From positions 13,307,699 to 13,371,698 of the forward strand of contig OZ024735.1 of the NCBI GenBank assembly GCA_964016875.1: a DNA stretch of 64,000 nt. Reading direction: 5' to 3'. This document shows, in pieces, positions 11,346-23,675 of the stretch. Under the pieces are notes generated by a model. It made no database searches. It was not told where the DNA came from and was given only the letters and a program-made list of their open reading frames with translations. How positions within the stretch are numbered: the first letter of the stretch is position 1; the number at the start of each line of letters is the position of its first letter. This DNA is from Fallopia convolvulus. Its lineage: Eukaryota; Streptophyta; Magnoliopsida; Caryophyllales; Polygonaceae. A program made the translations under genes and the position numbers.

Positions 11346-12889
11346 TTAATGATATTTGTGTTGTTCTTGACTGTTGGTTATCAATATGAATGGAAGAATA
11401 TCGTCCTTGTTTTAGTGATATTTGTGAATGTCGTTTACCTTGATTGTTGTTGATAAAACAGAAACAAGTTGTGTTTGTGCGCAACTTCCACTTTAACAGA
11501 CTTAGAGCTCACTTTGGAAGTTTTCAGGTTATAAACAATTAATTAAACTCCTCATAAGTTCTCTCTTTTATTCTATCACTCACAGATAACATAAATATAG
11601 TATGTTGTACATCTCTTTTCTGCTATATTTGGGTGATGTTTTTCTTTTTTTTATATAACCAAACTTTCAAGAGGGGTATTTTTAGCCTTAGATTCTGACT
11701 AAAATTGGGACTACTATTTTCCATTTATTTTTTACACTTCAAAAGAATGTCTAAGAAGACAGCTTAGTTATGTCTCTGCTTGCTCTGTTGTATTTTAAGT
11801 GACTCTTAACAAGTTGTCCAGCTGAAATTACAAACATAAGGGACATCTCCCCAACCAGAACTGATCCAGCTACAATGGTGGCAAAAAATTCTCCTCCAAG
11901 TGATTAGTAGAATTGCTTACCAAAATGTAATAGAAACCCCATAATTCAGTAGACTTTCTTGACAAAAAAAAGATTAGTAGAATATCCATGTAAACATGTT
12001 CAGTAGAATTTCTTGACCAATTGAGGTGCTCTTGTAAACATAACTTCAATTTAATATCCATGTAGTTGATCAATTTTAATTTTCAAATGTACAATATCCA
12101 TGTAAACATATATTCCACCATCTAAAACAAAATGTACAATATCCATTTAGTTGATCAATTTTAATTAATTTTTAAATCATGGGTTATTTAATTTCCATTT
12201 TTTGCAACATTAAGAACTCTACATCCTTTAGCAAGATTCAAAAACCACATTTCCACTCATTAGAATTTAACAACCAATCATGAGACAGTAGTATTCCTTA
12301 TGCAGTTGGCATGACTTCATTTTAATGCTTTGTGCAAGTTATATGGAAGTGTGCTTTGTAAAGATGAATCTGTAAATCCCCAAAAAATGATGAATCAATA
12401 AATCCTCAAAGCATAAAATGAAGTCATGTCAACAACCAGTCATCACTTTGTAAGTTTAAATCCTCAAAAAAGACTTGAACAAATACAAAATTGTGCTTTG
12501 TACAGGTTATATCTAAAGATGAATCAATTAATTACTGATGTGTGCAGGTCAATATGCTCTTGCATAACCATATAATGGTGGAATGCTTCTAATTAACAAC
12601 AGTAACAAAAACTTAAAATATCTAAGCAAAAGGAAAACATAGAAAGTCTCAAACTACATTAATAAGAAGTACAAGCTGAACCAAAGCATAAATAGAAAAT
12701 TTATCCTATTCATATCCTGCTCCTAAGGTATTCATCACATTTTCAAACAAGGCATGGGGACAATCATATACTATAGGAAGACAACATCTTCCTTCTAAAC
12801 CAAGCTTATAAGTGTGGGGAATCTTATAATTATTCGACCCTCCAACTAACATAGTTCTCCTAATGCATAGTTGCAAACTCAAAAACACA

Positions 12890-13232
12890 CGATTGATTTG
12901 TTTTGTTGGATATGCACGGTGTTAAACATCCCGGAAAACTTAGGATCATGCGGCAAAGTAGTTGCATCCAACATTGATATGCAAAATTTGAGCCGTGCTA
13001 TCTTGTGTTCTTCCTTTAAAAGAGGTTTGATGGCACTTGAGTGACATCGTAGGTTACCTTCCTTCAAGAGGCTGTGTAAAGTGGATTGGTTGACCTTCAA
13101 ATAATGAGCAAGTTACCTCAAAGTTGTTCATTGAGGCAAAGGTATTTCAGCTATTCGATCAAGATCAAATGTAACTCGCTTTCAACTACTATTTATTCCT
13201 CTTTTGTCACAAAAATGGACAACCAAGCTACT
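12890..13232 (-). pseudogene. Mariner transposase relic, middle and catalytic part
   Basis: Continuing the frame from 14599 across the solo LTR, the minus strand gives a helix-turn-helix/linker region: FDLDRIAEIPL, STLHSLLKEGNLRCHSSAIK, then ARLKFCISMLD and LPHDPKFSGMFNTVHI. This matches the plant mariner order up to the first catalytic Asp block (VHIDEKWF in active members). Here that block reads VHIQQN, so the Asp is lost. Stops interrupt near 13175 and 13125. Downstream catalytic sequence (to 12700 and beyond) is not recognisable. Confidence 0.75.
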
Positions 13233-14593
13233 TGATAGCTTGCATATAGGTAGTGTTTAGGATGCATGTTTCCATTTCGTTTGTGTTGTTTTTAGGTAGT
13301 TTTAGTTAGTTTCTTTAGTGTCTAGGAGTTTTGGATTTCTGCACTTGTTCTGTGTTGTTTTACATATCTTAAAGAGAACAAGTGTGAAAGGAATGGAAAC
13401 CGGGAAAAGAATGCCAGAATTCGGGCCATCCATTGGAGTTGTTGGTTCGATACGTCTGTCTTGCGAGGGCTCGGTCGGGAGCTATAGTTGTCTAATGAAG
13501 TTGAATTTGTTATCATTGGAAAGCTAATTCAAAGAGCTATAATTCATGTTTCTCCGAGTCCAAATTCCAACTCAAAGGGAGTCAAAACAGCCCCCGAAGT
13601 GTGACCTAAATGCTGAACCGAGGAGTGCTAACTGTGTTGGCACCGGGCGCCACCTTTCCTGTACACGAGAACCAAATCCGCGAGTTACTTATTATCTTAG
13701 TATTTTTATATTAGGTTTATATCTTTTGTATTGATGTTGTTTAGACTTACTTTCCTTCTTTATATTAGGGTTTTGGGGAGAAGAAACTCTCATCTATCTA
13801 ATTCTCATTCTCATACTTTTCATTCTAAGTTTTACATAATTTCTATGGAGAACTAAGCCCTTGTGCTTAGTTAGACAATTGAAGCATCGTTTTGATTAAA
13901 GTTGTGAGATTTCTAATTCCTTATCTATTGCTTGGATTTAATTTTTTCTCTTGCTCAAATGTCTATGATTTATTTCAACAGTTTCTAGCCTAATTAACTA
14001 GGGTTTGTTATTATTGAATCTATTTCTAGATATAGAGTGTTACTGGTTGAGCATCTCTAGATTGAAGTAGCAACTACATCGCGCTAGTATTTGGTTGTGC
14101 TAGTCTTATTTAGAAGAGATTTGATCTACATTCTAGGGTAAAAGTTGGTTGTTTTATGCTAGAATTGTATCCTATTATATTCCTATCCTTATTGCTGCTA
14201 TTAAACTGAATCATTGATGGTCTCATGGCTGTTTAATTAGTTAGATCTAATAGTAACCAGTTGTGCTGTTAGTTACAATTGAAAAGGAATTGGAAAATCC
14301 ATTGCATGAGATGTTGAGGTGAAATCAATGATCAACTTGTCATTCGATTGTGGATATTTGTTGCCCTAAGCTATCTTCTTAAATGTTTTTACTCACAACC
14401 TTTATTGCTCTGTTAGTTTTGCATTCTTAGTTACAAATACAAAACCCTCCTTGTTACTTGTTTGACACAAAACTACAAAATAATAAATCTGTCTCCCAGT
14501 GGATTCGACCCAGACTTCCTAAAGACTACGGTTCTTTGTCAGTTTGGATTCTTTTGCATAACCGTGATTTGTACGACGGAATCACTGTTATGA
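13233..14593 (+). mobile_element. Solo LTR (1361 bp), target duplication CTACT
   Basis: The LTR starts TGATAGCTTGCATATAGG and is flanked by CTACT at 13228-13232 and 14594-14598. It interrupts the mariner transposase: removing it with one CTACT rejoins the minus-strand transposase frame between CARSTPS and SLVVH. The same LTR family appears at 57494-59017 on the minus strand next to a primer-binding site, which fixes its identity as a Ty3/gypsy-type LTR. The last bases are GA instead of CA, a terminal mutation. A solo LTR arises by recombination between the two LTRs of a full element. Confidence 0.85.
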
Positions 14594-14598
14594 CTACT

Positions 14599-15394
14599 TG
14601 GGGTACTTCTTGCACAATTCCAAATTCTTCGAACGGTTTTTTTTAACAAAATCGAGAACATAGACGATACTTCAGTTGTTGTGATGCGTTTCAATTTTCC
14701 ATTCTCACTCCTTTGGAGCAAAGCATTATATATCATCCTCCTTTCTTCATTCGACATGGTCCTTTTCTTTCTTCTTTGGATTTCACCTAGATATATCCAT
14801 ATTTCAATGATAAACACAATAAACTCTTATATAGACTACTTATGGATTTTTCTAACAAAAAAAAAGACTACTTACTGATTTTTTGCTTGGTCAACTAGAC
14901 TACTTACTGATTTAGAGTAGAGGTTAAGCAAAGAAGAACTCTACAGAACACAATACATGTATATTTAAATCCTTTTATGTACATAAGAATAGTTATTAGC
15001 TTGTCTATTCCACTTAAGCACATGTATATTTAAATCCTTTCACGCATTAGATAACCAAGCATTGTCGGAGCATCTACAAAATAGATACAATAACGTCCAC
15101 GTAACTGGTTGTTCAACATCTACAAAATAGATATAGTAATGTCTACATACCCAGTTGTTCGTCTTCGTCTTCGTCGTTTCTCATATCTCCTTCAACATTC
15201 TCGTCTTGATCTTGATTATGAAACTGAAATTCCTCATCTCTTCCAAATCCTACGTTGGGCACTTCATTTAAATCAAATGGAGGAACTTCATTTGGAAGAC
15301 AATTCAAATCAAAGTTGTTAAATGAAGCCATGTGTGATTTTAGTTCATTAGGCATGTAATCGTGCTTCAGCCATACATTATTTATGTATTCCAT
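14599..15394 (-). pseudogene. Mariner transposase relic, N-terminal part
   Basis: The minus strand encodes an acidic FDLN-containing leader (NNFDLNCLPNE, PPFDLNEVPN, 15330-15230) and then the typical plant mariner start MSNEERRMIYNALLQRSENG, with TTEVSSMF and TVRRIWNCA (about 14760-14610), a helix-turn-helix DNA-binding segment. A gap of several hundred bases between the two may be an intron or an unrecognised stretch. It is broken at 14598 by the solo LTR and resumes at 13232. Confidence 0.75.
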
Positions 15395-15755
15395 GAATTG
15401 TTATGTGAATTTTAAATTTGGCTCCAATTGTATTATGAAATTTTTGATAAAAATTGGATTAATTAATTTTGCCTCCATTTTTTAGTGAAATACTCCAAAT
15501 TCAATTCAAACGTATGGTCATAATGATACTACTATGTGCCTCATGGTCTTCAAATTTATGGACTAAATGATTTTGTTATTGGGGAGATATAGAACCCATA
15601 AGGCTTGTCAGCTGCATATAATAAAGACTTGGAAAAGTCTATGAAAAAAGAAGAGAGGAATGTGTAATTAATAAGGGTAATTTGGTAAGATTATTACATG
15701 CCTTAATATATGTGCATTAGGCTTCATAGACAAGTAGAACTAAACAGAGGGAGTA

Positions 15756-16259
15756 TCTCCTAAGGTTGTTGAAGACTTATTACATGAAAATCCAAAGACA
15801 TTTTGCAGGCCTTTCTTTTCAGATGTAAGTAAATGTAATGTAGTGGTCAACAACATGGCTGAGACATTTAATGGATATATTCTTAAAGCTCGAGAAAGAC
15901 ACATCATTGATATGCTAGATAATATAAGGAGCTTACTCATGGAGCGAATGGTCCAAAAACGACAATTGGTGGAAGGCTATGAAGATCATGTTGTTTGCCC
16001 TAAAATTCAAGTGAAGCTAGATGAGGAGAAGCTCAAAGCATGGGATGTAGGAATCTCACCTTCATCTTTGACAGTTATTCAAGCTAAACAACATTTGGAT
16101 GTCTTAAAGGTGGATATTGAAGCTTGCACCTGCACTTGCAAGAAATGGGATATGATTGGCATACCATGCCACCATGCTGTAACTGGACTTGCTTATATGA
16201 AGTTGAGTCAAGAGGTTTTTGTCCACGATTGCTATATGAAGATGACTTATGTTGGGGCT
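15756..16259 (+). pseudogene. MULE transposase, C-terminal block with SWIM zinc finger
   Basis: The frame resumes from 10447: SPKVVEDLLHENPKTFCRPF, VVNNMAETFNGYI (about 15839-15877), then a SWIM-type finger CTCTCKKWDMIGIPCHH (CxC...CxH, about 16128-16178). It is open to DCYMKMTYVGA, where the Athila-like element inserted. The codons continue at 39566, so this part decayed less than the N-terminal block. SWIM fingers are usual near the C-terminus of MuDR-type transposases. Confidence 0.9.
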
Positions 16260-17713
16260 TGTTGATAGGGATTTACTTAACAACAAATAAAATTTGTAGT
16301 CAAGACCCCGTTGTGTATAGCAGAGTCCTGATCGTCCACGAGAAGCAAGGTTGTTTGTCTATCAACTACCAAAATAAGTAAATAAAGCAATCAAGCAAAA
16401 ACAACTACGACCAACCTCGTTAACGACCTTGTCAAGGTCATTAACGAACCTGAGAATCTACAAACACAGAACAATTAACGACTCAAACGCAGGTTGGGTA
16501 CCGAGGATATGTTGACTCGGTAACGAGTAAGAACGAGAGCAAAACTAAACAAATGCAATGAATAAAAAGATCTAGGACAAGGGTTACCACGACATAGCTA
16601 TGCATATAAACTCATATGAAGATAAAGATCATGCCTTTAAGGATAAATTCGTCAACTTTCGCTGACTAACAAGCAAATCAATCAACTTTCATTAATTAAT
16701 TCACTTTATTACTTGTTTTGAATCCAAAGCTCGAAACTTTCATTATCGAACAATATCAACATTCAAGTTCATAACTTTCTCTTTCGATCAAGTTGAAAAC
16801 TCAAATTACTTCGACTATCGTCTAAGCATAAGCACAACAAGCAATTCAAAAGATAGAAGGCAATCAAAACATCAACTTACTCATTCAAACATGCACAACT
16901 ATGCCAGGTTTCAACCCCGACCCTAGATAAGAAAACTACTCACTCTTCATTCAAATAAAGCAAACAACTTTAATTAAAGAAGACATTAAAAACAAAGCTA
17001 AACTTTCTTGAAATTGAAAAGAAAATATTGTCTTACAAACTTTGTGGAATCCGAAAACACTAAGAACACCGAGCAAGATCCGATCACTGACCCCAAACTC
17101 TCTCTCTTGATCGACTTTAGGTTCGACTCTCTCTCTTTCTCAACTCTCCTAAATCTCGTCTATCACTACCTTGCCTAGGCTTAGAACAAGGGTATTTATA
17201 CTAAGAAACTATCTATTAAAAAGGCTAAAAGATAAAAACTTACCCTACTTAAAAGATAACAAGATAAAAGATATAACGACTCTCCTAAATCTCGTATATC
17301 ACTCCCTCGTTAACGACCCGCACAGAGTCGGTAGACTTTGATGAATTCTTCTGAAAAATTCTATCTTCCAGCCTCGTTAACGACCTTCACAAGATCGTTA
17401 ACGAGCCTCTGTTTTGGCTTCTAACGAGTTCTTCCTTGGTTTTAACTTGGATTCCAACTTGATTTTCCCATGCAATCTTCTTTCTCCTCTTCCATGCATT
17501 CCACCTTCCACAATAAGACTTCAACTCAGCTCGAAAAGCGCTCCTTTCCCGCTTAAAGCCCTACAAAAAGATATAAAACGGAGTAGCTTCCATACTTTTC
17601 ACATAATATGCAAACATGTCCAAAAACACACAAAACTAACTCTAAAACCTACTAAAACCAAACTAAACAAACTAAGAAAAACACCTTAAACTAGACTAAA
17701 AACACGAACATCA
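16260..17713 (-). repeat. 3' LTR of the Athila-like element
   Basis: Nearly identical to 38098-39560, with small substitutions and one replaced block near 17280-17310. It contains several of the palindromic TCGTTAACGA units (16417-16426, 17307-17316, 17374-17409) and a GGTACCGAG/TCGGTAACGA pair near 16497-16526. A polypurine tract abuts it at 17714. Confidence 0.95.
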
Positions 17714-17731
17714 AAATACCCCATACTTAAG
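17714..17731 (-). promoter_or_regulatory. Polypurine tract of the Athila-like element
   Basis: On the minus strand AAGTATGGGGTATTT lies directly before the 3' LTR, the place where plus-strand DNA synthesis is primed in LTR retrotransposons. Confidence 0.75.
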
Positions 17732-19412
17732 CTTTCTTGTCCTCAAGCAATCACTATACAATAATCAAAACCAAACAATCATGCTTATCAAGCAATAACC
17801 ATCAACTCAAAAGCAACATCAAAAACATAGAAAATAGCAAATGACTATTAACGTCATCACACATATCTAAGCACAAATAGACATAAGCAAACACAGTCCA
17901 ACCTCGCCAAGGATACTTTGTGTTTCTCTCATCTCTCAAGTGTTTAGGCTTATGAATTCAATCTCTCAACTCAATCTTATATGCAAAAACTCATAGAAAT
18001 TGGAACTTATATCACCAAACTCTCCACCTAAGATTTGTCAAAACAAACAAAAATCATTAAGAGAACTTAGGCTCAATGAAAAACTTCATAGAAGCTTCCA
18101 TTCGGCCGGGTTGTAATGGGGCTTGGTAAAGACAATAAGATGTGGAAATATTTTAGCTATGTGGTGCTAATAATATTCGGGAATCAAAGACTCCTAAAAA
18201 CTCATGCATCTCCAAAAAACTCAAAAAAGATTATACCAAACTCACTCTTCATTATGCTCACTCACTCACCTTTTTTATCCTAGAAAGTCTCATAAAAACT
18301 CAAAAGAATCTCCAGTTAACTTTAAACACAAATGCACATTCACTTCTCTTTTTTTCTTTTCAACACTATTATTTTTTTCTTCTTTTTTTCCTTCTTCTCG
18401 AACAGCTTCGTTAACGACCTAACAGGGTCGTTAACGAACTACTTTTTCTCATCGTTTTCTTCATCTTCCAACAACCTTTCTTATTCTTGTGCATCTTTTT
18501 CTTACCAAGAGATCTTTTTACAAATCAAACAAGAGCCTTCCAATCTACCCTTCCCAAAACCCTTATTTTGAACCAAACATAACATTTTCTCTCTACAAAA
18601 CAAATCTCTCCAACTAAGTCTTAATCCCCGGATAGGGTCAAGCTTATCTCGGCTAGGGAAATAATTTTGTGGAGCTAAAAATAAAAGGCTTCAAGCTCAA
18701 ATTGGCTATCAAAAGAAGGATCATGTAATGCAGTAAGGTTGGATAAGGATAAATAAGGCTTATAAAAATAAGTTCTCTATCATATGATTTTCACAAGTAA
18801 TGAACTAAAAATCTTATATAGGTCTCAAGAAATAGATAATTATCACAATTCCAAGAGATGATATACATAAAGAGAGTAAACACACAAGAAAAGAAGAGGG
18901 ATTTATGATGCTCTCTCTATAAGGCCAAAAATAACTCACAAGGTAGCATTTTTTTGTTGGATTGCATTACTCATGCTAAGAGTTATACATGCTCAATTTC
19001 ATCAAATTGTTATTCCTCCATAAAATAATTTCATAACAAGAATCAGGCTATACCATCAAAAATATGTTTGAAAGGAAATTACATGATCATGCTAGCAATT
19101 ACTATCATAGAACCAAAAGAAAGGGTATTTATTCATTCTGAAAACTCTTTTTTTGAAAAATAATAATTTATTTTTCAATTTTTTGGTGATTTTTGTAATT
19201 TTTCTAAAACAAAGGACAACTAAAACACACAAGACACAGAAAACACACATAACAAGCAAGTTCTCTTTCTTTCCCACCCCATACTTAAAATTACAGTGTC
19301 CCCACTGTAATAAAACTAAACAGAAGAAAAGAAAAGAAAGAAAAAGGAAAAAGAGAAAAAAAAACATACAAGACAACTGAAGCGGAAAAGAAACATCTTC
19401 TCAAAAGCTGAA
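17732..19412 (-). other. Long 3' untranslated region of the Athila-like element
   Basis: No coding features are supported; it is AT-rich with pyrimidine and purine runs. It holds one palindrome pair (18408-18437) and an extra PPT-like AGTATGGGG (minus strand) near 19278-19286. Long non-coding stretches between the env-like ORF and the LTR are usual in Athila elements. Confidence 0.7.
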
Positions 19413-20345
19413 TCAGCGTCGTGGTGGTGGTGGAAACTGACGCTCAATGTTGCCCATGAACTCGTGCATGGTCCTCCAACGCTCCTCATCAACCGTCACC
19501 CTTTTCTCCATAGTCGGCCAACGAGCATCTGCCTGCTGATGCCTCGCATCATCCAAAGCCATGCGAGCGGGATAGACACCCTCCCAACGATCCATCCTCT
19601 GGTGGAGTTGTATCTGTTGCAGGTTGAGCTGTTGCATCTGAAAAGATAGATCTTCGGCCCATGGAGGTGGAACACTCGATCCATTGTAGGTGTGCTGAGG
19701 AGGTGGTTGGTAGTGATCTTGGGGCTGAAAGTGGTCTTGAAAAATTACCGGGTTATAGGGCATCAGATCATAAGACTGCGGCACGGTAGGCGGTGGAGGG
19801 GGGTCGTTACCAAAGTTGTGTGCCTCGTTAGTAGCCTCGAAGTAGTCGTTAACGACCCTGGGTGGGTCGTTAACGATGTTGTCATCCTCACCCAGAACTT
19901 CGGTACCGAGGTCATCATCCTCGATATCGAGCTCCTCCGTGGCTGCCTCCGTGCATCATCATCTTCATCCATGGGTTCTCCCTCTCTAGCAAACCTTGTC
20001 ACACACTCTCTCAACGACGGCTCTTCCTGTGGCTTCTTTTCTAACGGGAACTCATGACCCGTCCAAGATTCGTACCAATTTGGCACGTAAAGCAGCTCCA
20101 TCTTCGCCCGATCAAGCAACACTTCTTGGCCATGAACTTTGGTGGCGTGCCCTCTTTCGGTCCGCACAAAAATGCCGAAGACAAACCAATAATTCTTATC
20201 GAGTTTTTGAGCATGGTTCAGCGTGTAGAGCGTGAGATCAACGCCGAGCTTGTCCGCCAAAAGACTAACCAGATTCCCGCACCATACTTCTTTAGACTTG
20301 ATCATGTGCTTCTCAATGTACTGCAACTGATGTGATTCCATGTAC
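19413..20345 (-). pseudogene. Athila env-like ORF, C-terminal part
   Basis: The minus strand encodes HMIKSKEVWCGNLVSLLADK and DKNYWFVFGIFVRTERGHA, then an acidic linker, a palindrome-derived repeat region (19845-19880), and after a frame change a Gln-rich, coiled-coil-like tail with QMQQLNLQQIQLHQRMDRWE ending FPPPPRR at 19413. Position after integrase and overall layout match the env-like/ATHILA ORF region. Its N-terminal half is at 30508-31195, separated by nested insertions. Whether such proteins act in membrane fusion is unproven; no clear signal peptide or transmembrane helix is visible. Confidence 0.65.
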
Positions 20346-21330
20346 CAAGTCATGGCCCCACGGTACCGTGCCAATCGGGGCGTCGTTGCACACGCTGATT
20401 TCCGACCTTGGCGCGCCTTGGCCTTTGATGGATGGTTCCACTTCTTTGGGCACTTTTAAAGGCACTATGCTCCATGATTTGAGTGAAGATCTCAGCCCTA
20501 ATGACAAGTTCAATTTGCACGACAAAGGGGGGTCTTCACTTGGACAATTATCCAAGGCCGGTGTCCGAGGCGGTAAAAAGCCAAGTCAAGGTACTACGCC
20601 CTATTTTGCACGCATCACACGATCCCGAGCTAAAGCAATGCTTGACAAGATCAAGGAGGAGATCATGGATCATAAGTTGGATTTTGGCTAACAAATGGAG
20701 AAGGGTGGAGTATTATTGTAACTTTTGGTGAAACTAGTGCACAAACTTGACTTATGTTTCGTTAAGGGTTTTAAGGTAGTTTCTTTAAACTTTTGGGTTG
20801 TTTTATGTAATAACGAGAGGAGTTATAGAGAGAGGTGTGGCCTAGGGTATTAAGTCTCATTTGTGGCCTCCTTTGAGGTTAGACTTGAACGATGAAAATG
20901 CTCTCTGTACTTGTTTTCACTCTAAAGTTCCTTTGTTTGTTTTTCATTCAATCTCTTGTTAGAACGTTGGTGAGTCATATCCGACGCTCTTGCAATCTAG
21001 TTTGTTGTTCTTGGTGAGTCATATCCAAGGGCAACATCCATATCCATCACTCCGCCATTCCATTTTCAATCGTTCTATTTCCATCTCGGTGGTTTCTGCA
21101 CCACTTCAGTATAATCAACATATCTTTCAATCTACATATTATCTGGTTCTCAAAATTTGAGGCATTAAACTAGACTCAAAGATCTAACTCTGGGATTTGG
21201 AATCACCCAATTCCGAGTCCGGACGAGGGAGATATACCCTTTTAATACCAGACTAAATTCAGCCACCGAGCTCCACCATCTTCGAACCAAGTGACGATTT
21301 CCTACCATTCTTCGGCGATCTCTTTGCACC
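20340..21330 (+). mobile_element. Plus-strand Ty3/gypsy 3'-end fragment
   Basis: A plus-strand frame (20332-20691) ends with ARITRSRAKAMLDKIKEEIM, a basic tail typical of gypsy polyprotein termini, after linker sequence with TPYFARITRSRAK. It is followed by about 600 bp of LTR-like non-coding DNA with the near-duplicate GGTGAGTCATATCC (20971 and 21015). It interrupts the env-like ORF. Exact ends and target duplication were not found. Confidence 0.5.
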
Positions 21331-21335
21331 ATCAT

Positions 21336-23675
21336 TGATAGCGATCAAAAGACCATGGAAAAGAAGGTTGAAAGGAAGGTGTTTAGGAGGCCAAGACCAA
21401 GACCTTTTCCAAGGTCTCGGGCATTCAAGTACAAGGATAACTTCATGGCCTTGATACTATCTCTTCAAAATATCCATCCATGGCATCCAAGGCCAGCAAG
21501 GAAGAGAATCAAGTCACAAAAGTTCGGAAAATAAGAAGTCCGTCAAATGGAAAATAGTGCTCAGTAAACTGGTCATAACTTGAGATAGAAAATTCATCTC
21601 AAGTCCGTTAAGTATGCGTTGGAAAGATAATTAAAAGTTCTACAACTTTATAGTTTACATCAAATTTAGAAACCAACAGAAAAGGCCCGAAAAATGGGTT
21701 TTACTGAGAGCTGTTCAAGTCTTACGGGAATATTATCTGTAGCTTTAATTCTATCTTTAATTAGTAATATGTTTAAGAGGATTTTCGGCCATAGGCATAT
21801 GTTAGTGGTTGATAACCTCTCTCTATACCTGGCAAAATATGACTCGAACCGGAAAACCGACCCGACCCGTCCGAAATTTTTTGGGTCATAACCTGGAAAA
21901 ATTAACCCGAAACCCGATTTTAACCGAACCCGGTGACCCGAGAAATTTCTGGGTCAAACCCGAACGGGTTTGGTTCAACCCGTTGGGTCAAACTAAAAAG
22001 CGAGAATGGTGAAAAAAATTCACACCAAGTCATGTTTGGTTGCAGTCTCGTTCCTTCCTCTCATCAATAGTTGGACTTGACTCCAATCGATTGCTTGAAA
22101 GACTAATTTTCTAGATTATTAACATTAAACAAACCAATTAGTTGAAGATCCTATAAGTTAATATCTCCGGAAAAGATGTATATATACTTCTCAAGGTTTG
22201 GGCATACGATTAATAGAAACCAATTAAAATTATTAATAGCCAATCGATTAAAGATGCTCTAGGTTACATAAATGATTATGACTTTATCAAAGTTGAAATA
22301 TATACAAAATGGGAGAATACTATACTTTTTAGAAATACGTGGATTGTAGGTTTTCCTATTCTGAATTGATATATGTTTCCTAGTATATCCATACAAGAAC
22401 TCTATGAGGTCATGTGTTATTTTTTCTTCATAATCAATTTTGAATCTCTTATGATTTGAACTTTGAGGTCAATCATTTCTTGTTGAAATTCTTCTGCCAC
22501 CAAGCACCATGAATGTGAAATTGGGACTTGTCATTGTGCTTATTCACCCCCTTAGTCTAACACATGATTGGTTACAAAAATGTTCTTTTTTTTGAGCCGA
22601 TACAAAAATGTTCCTAAAATAGTGAGATACCACTTTATGATTAAATATTAATATTAATGAATACAAAATTTGAGTGTCTTGTATCCAAAATCCAAATCCT
22701 TATATTTAGGCTCAAGTTAGATTATACTATAACTTTTTAGTTAAATAAGCGAGAATGAAAAAAAATTAACTAAAAAATAACAAATAAACTGTTAAAATAA
22801 ATAGGAAAACCCAGGTTATTTAACCCGTTGACCGACCCAAACCCGCAACAAACCCGTAGTGACCCGACCTGTTTGAACCCGATAAATTTGTGACCCGAAA
22901 TGACCCGACCTGAAATTGACCCGAACACGACATACCGAAACCTGAACCCGACCCACCCGACCCGATTGACAAGTCTACATCTCTCCTATGTTTTTATTAT
23001 CTTTTAGATATTTTAAGTTTGTTAGGATATTTTCCTTAAATAAATAAATCAGCCATGATTTATTTTATTTAAGGGAGATCTAGATAGATATAGTTATAGA
23101 TATTTTATTATATTTTGGGAAGCAAGTAAAGGCCAAATCTACCCCTCTAGGGCCGGCCATGCTCTTTGCTTGCTCTCCAAGGAAGACTCTTATATTCTAC
23201 TATTTATACTTTTCAGTTTCATTAATAAAAATCAGCTTGAGATGAGATAAACCCTAAGAAAGGTTTATCTCGTCCTTGGGCTCAAAAACTCGTGTATATG
23301 CTAGCAATTTTCGAGATCTCCAACATCATCATCATTCGAACTTCATTCTTCTCTCAACCAAATTCTCTCTTTTGTTTGTTTAAATTGGTTTTGTTGATCT
23401 AGTCAATTAGATTGTTCTAGTTGTGATTGTTAAAGATCAAACTAGTTAATCAATTGGATTTAGCGTTAGAGCGAATCCAATTGAACTATGAAGTTGATTC
23501 CTTCAACCTATCCAATTCAGTTTCGTCTTTTATCTACTCGAGTTCATTATTCCTTGCGCAGCAAGTAACTGAATTTGAAAGCTTTTGTAGGATTGATTCA
23601 AGGTTACTGCAAGATCAGGACTTGTTGGGTCATATACGAGATTTCTAAGGAGCATTCCGAGGCAGTCACATATCA
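21336..23675 (+). repeat. LTR1 of the array, split by a hAT element
   Basis: Net length is 1178 bp without the hAT insertion and its 8-bp duplication, equal to LTR2. It starts TGATAGCGATC and ends ACATATCA. Its first 200 bp also encode the basic tail of the gag frame (RPRPRPFPRSRAFKYKDNF). Confidence 0.95.
21824..22977. mobile_element. Non-autonomous hAT element (1154 bp) inside LTR1
   Basis: Termini TATACCTGGCAA and (reverse complement of the right end) TAGACTTGTCAA match at 9 of 12 positions. The flanks are 8 bp with one mismatch (CCTCTCTC at 21816-21823, CATCTCTC at 22978-22985), as expected of hAT. LTR2 and LTR3 have the empty site (around 26386 and 29801). Both ends are packed with ACCCGACCCG-type repeats. 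No transposase is visible. Confidence 0.85.

Larger units (their letters stand above)
10450..15753. mobile_element. Mariner-like element (5.3 kb) with TA target duplication
   Basis: Terminal inverted repeats of about 36 bp start CTCCCTCTGTTTAGTTCTAC at 10450 and, on the other strand, at 15753, with one mismatch. TA flanks both ends (10448-10449 and 15754-15755), the hallmark Tc1/mariner target. Inside is a minus-strand plant mariner transposase relic. The element lies within the MULE gene, and removing it with one TA restores the MULE codons ELKK-I-SPKVVEDL. It contains a later solo LTR (13233-14593). Size and termini match plant mariner-like elements that once encoded their own transposase. 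Confidence 0.9.

Noticed and set aside
12706..12888. 60-codon minus-strand ORF next to the mariner transposase relic
   Set aside because: It does not match the expected catalytic region; only the frame ending at 12890 does.
18204..18571. Ser/Phe-rich plus-strand ORFs
   Set aside because: They translate pyrimidine runs of the Athila-like 3' untranslated region on the wrong strand.
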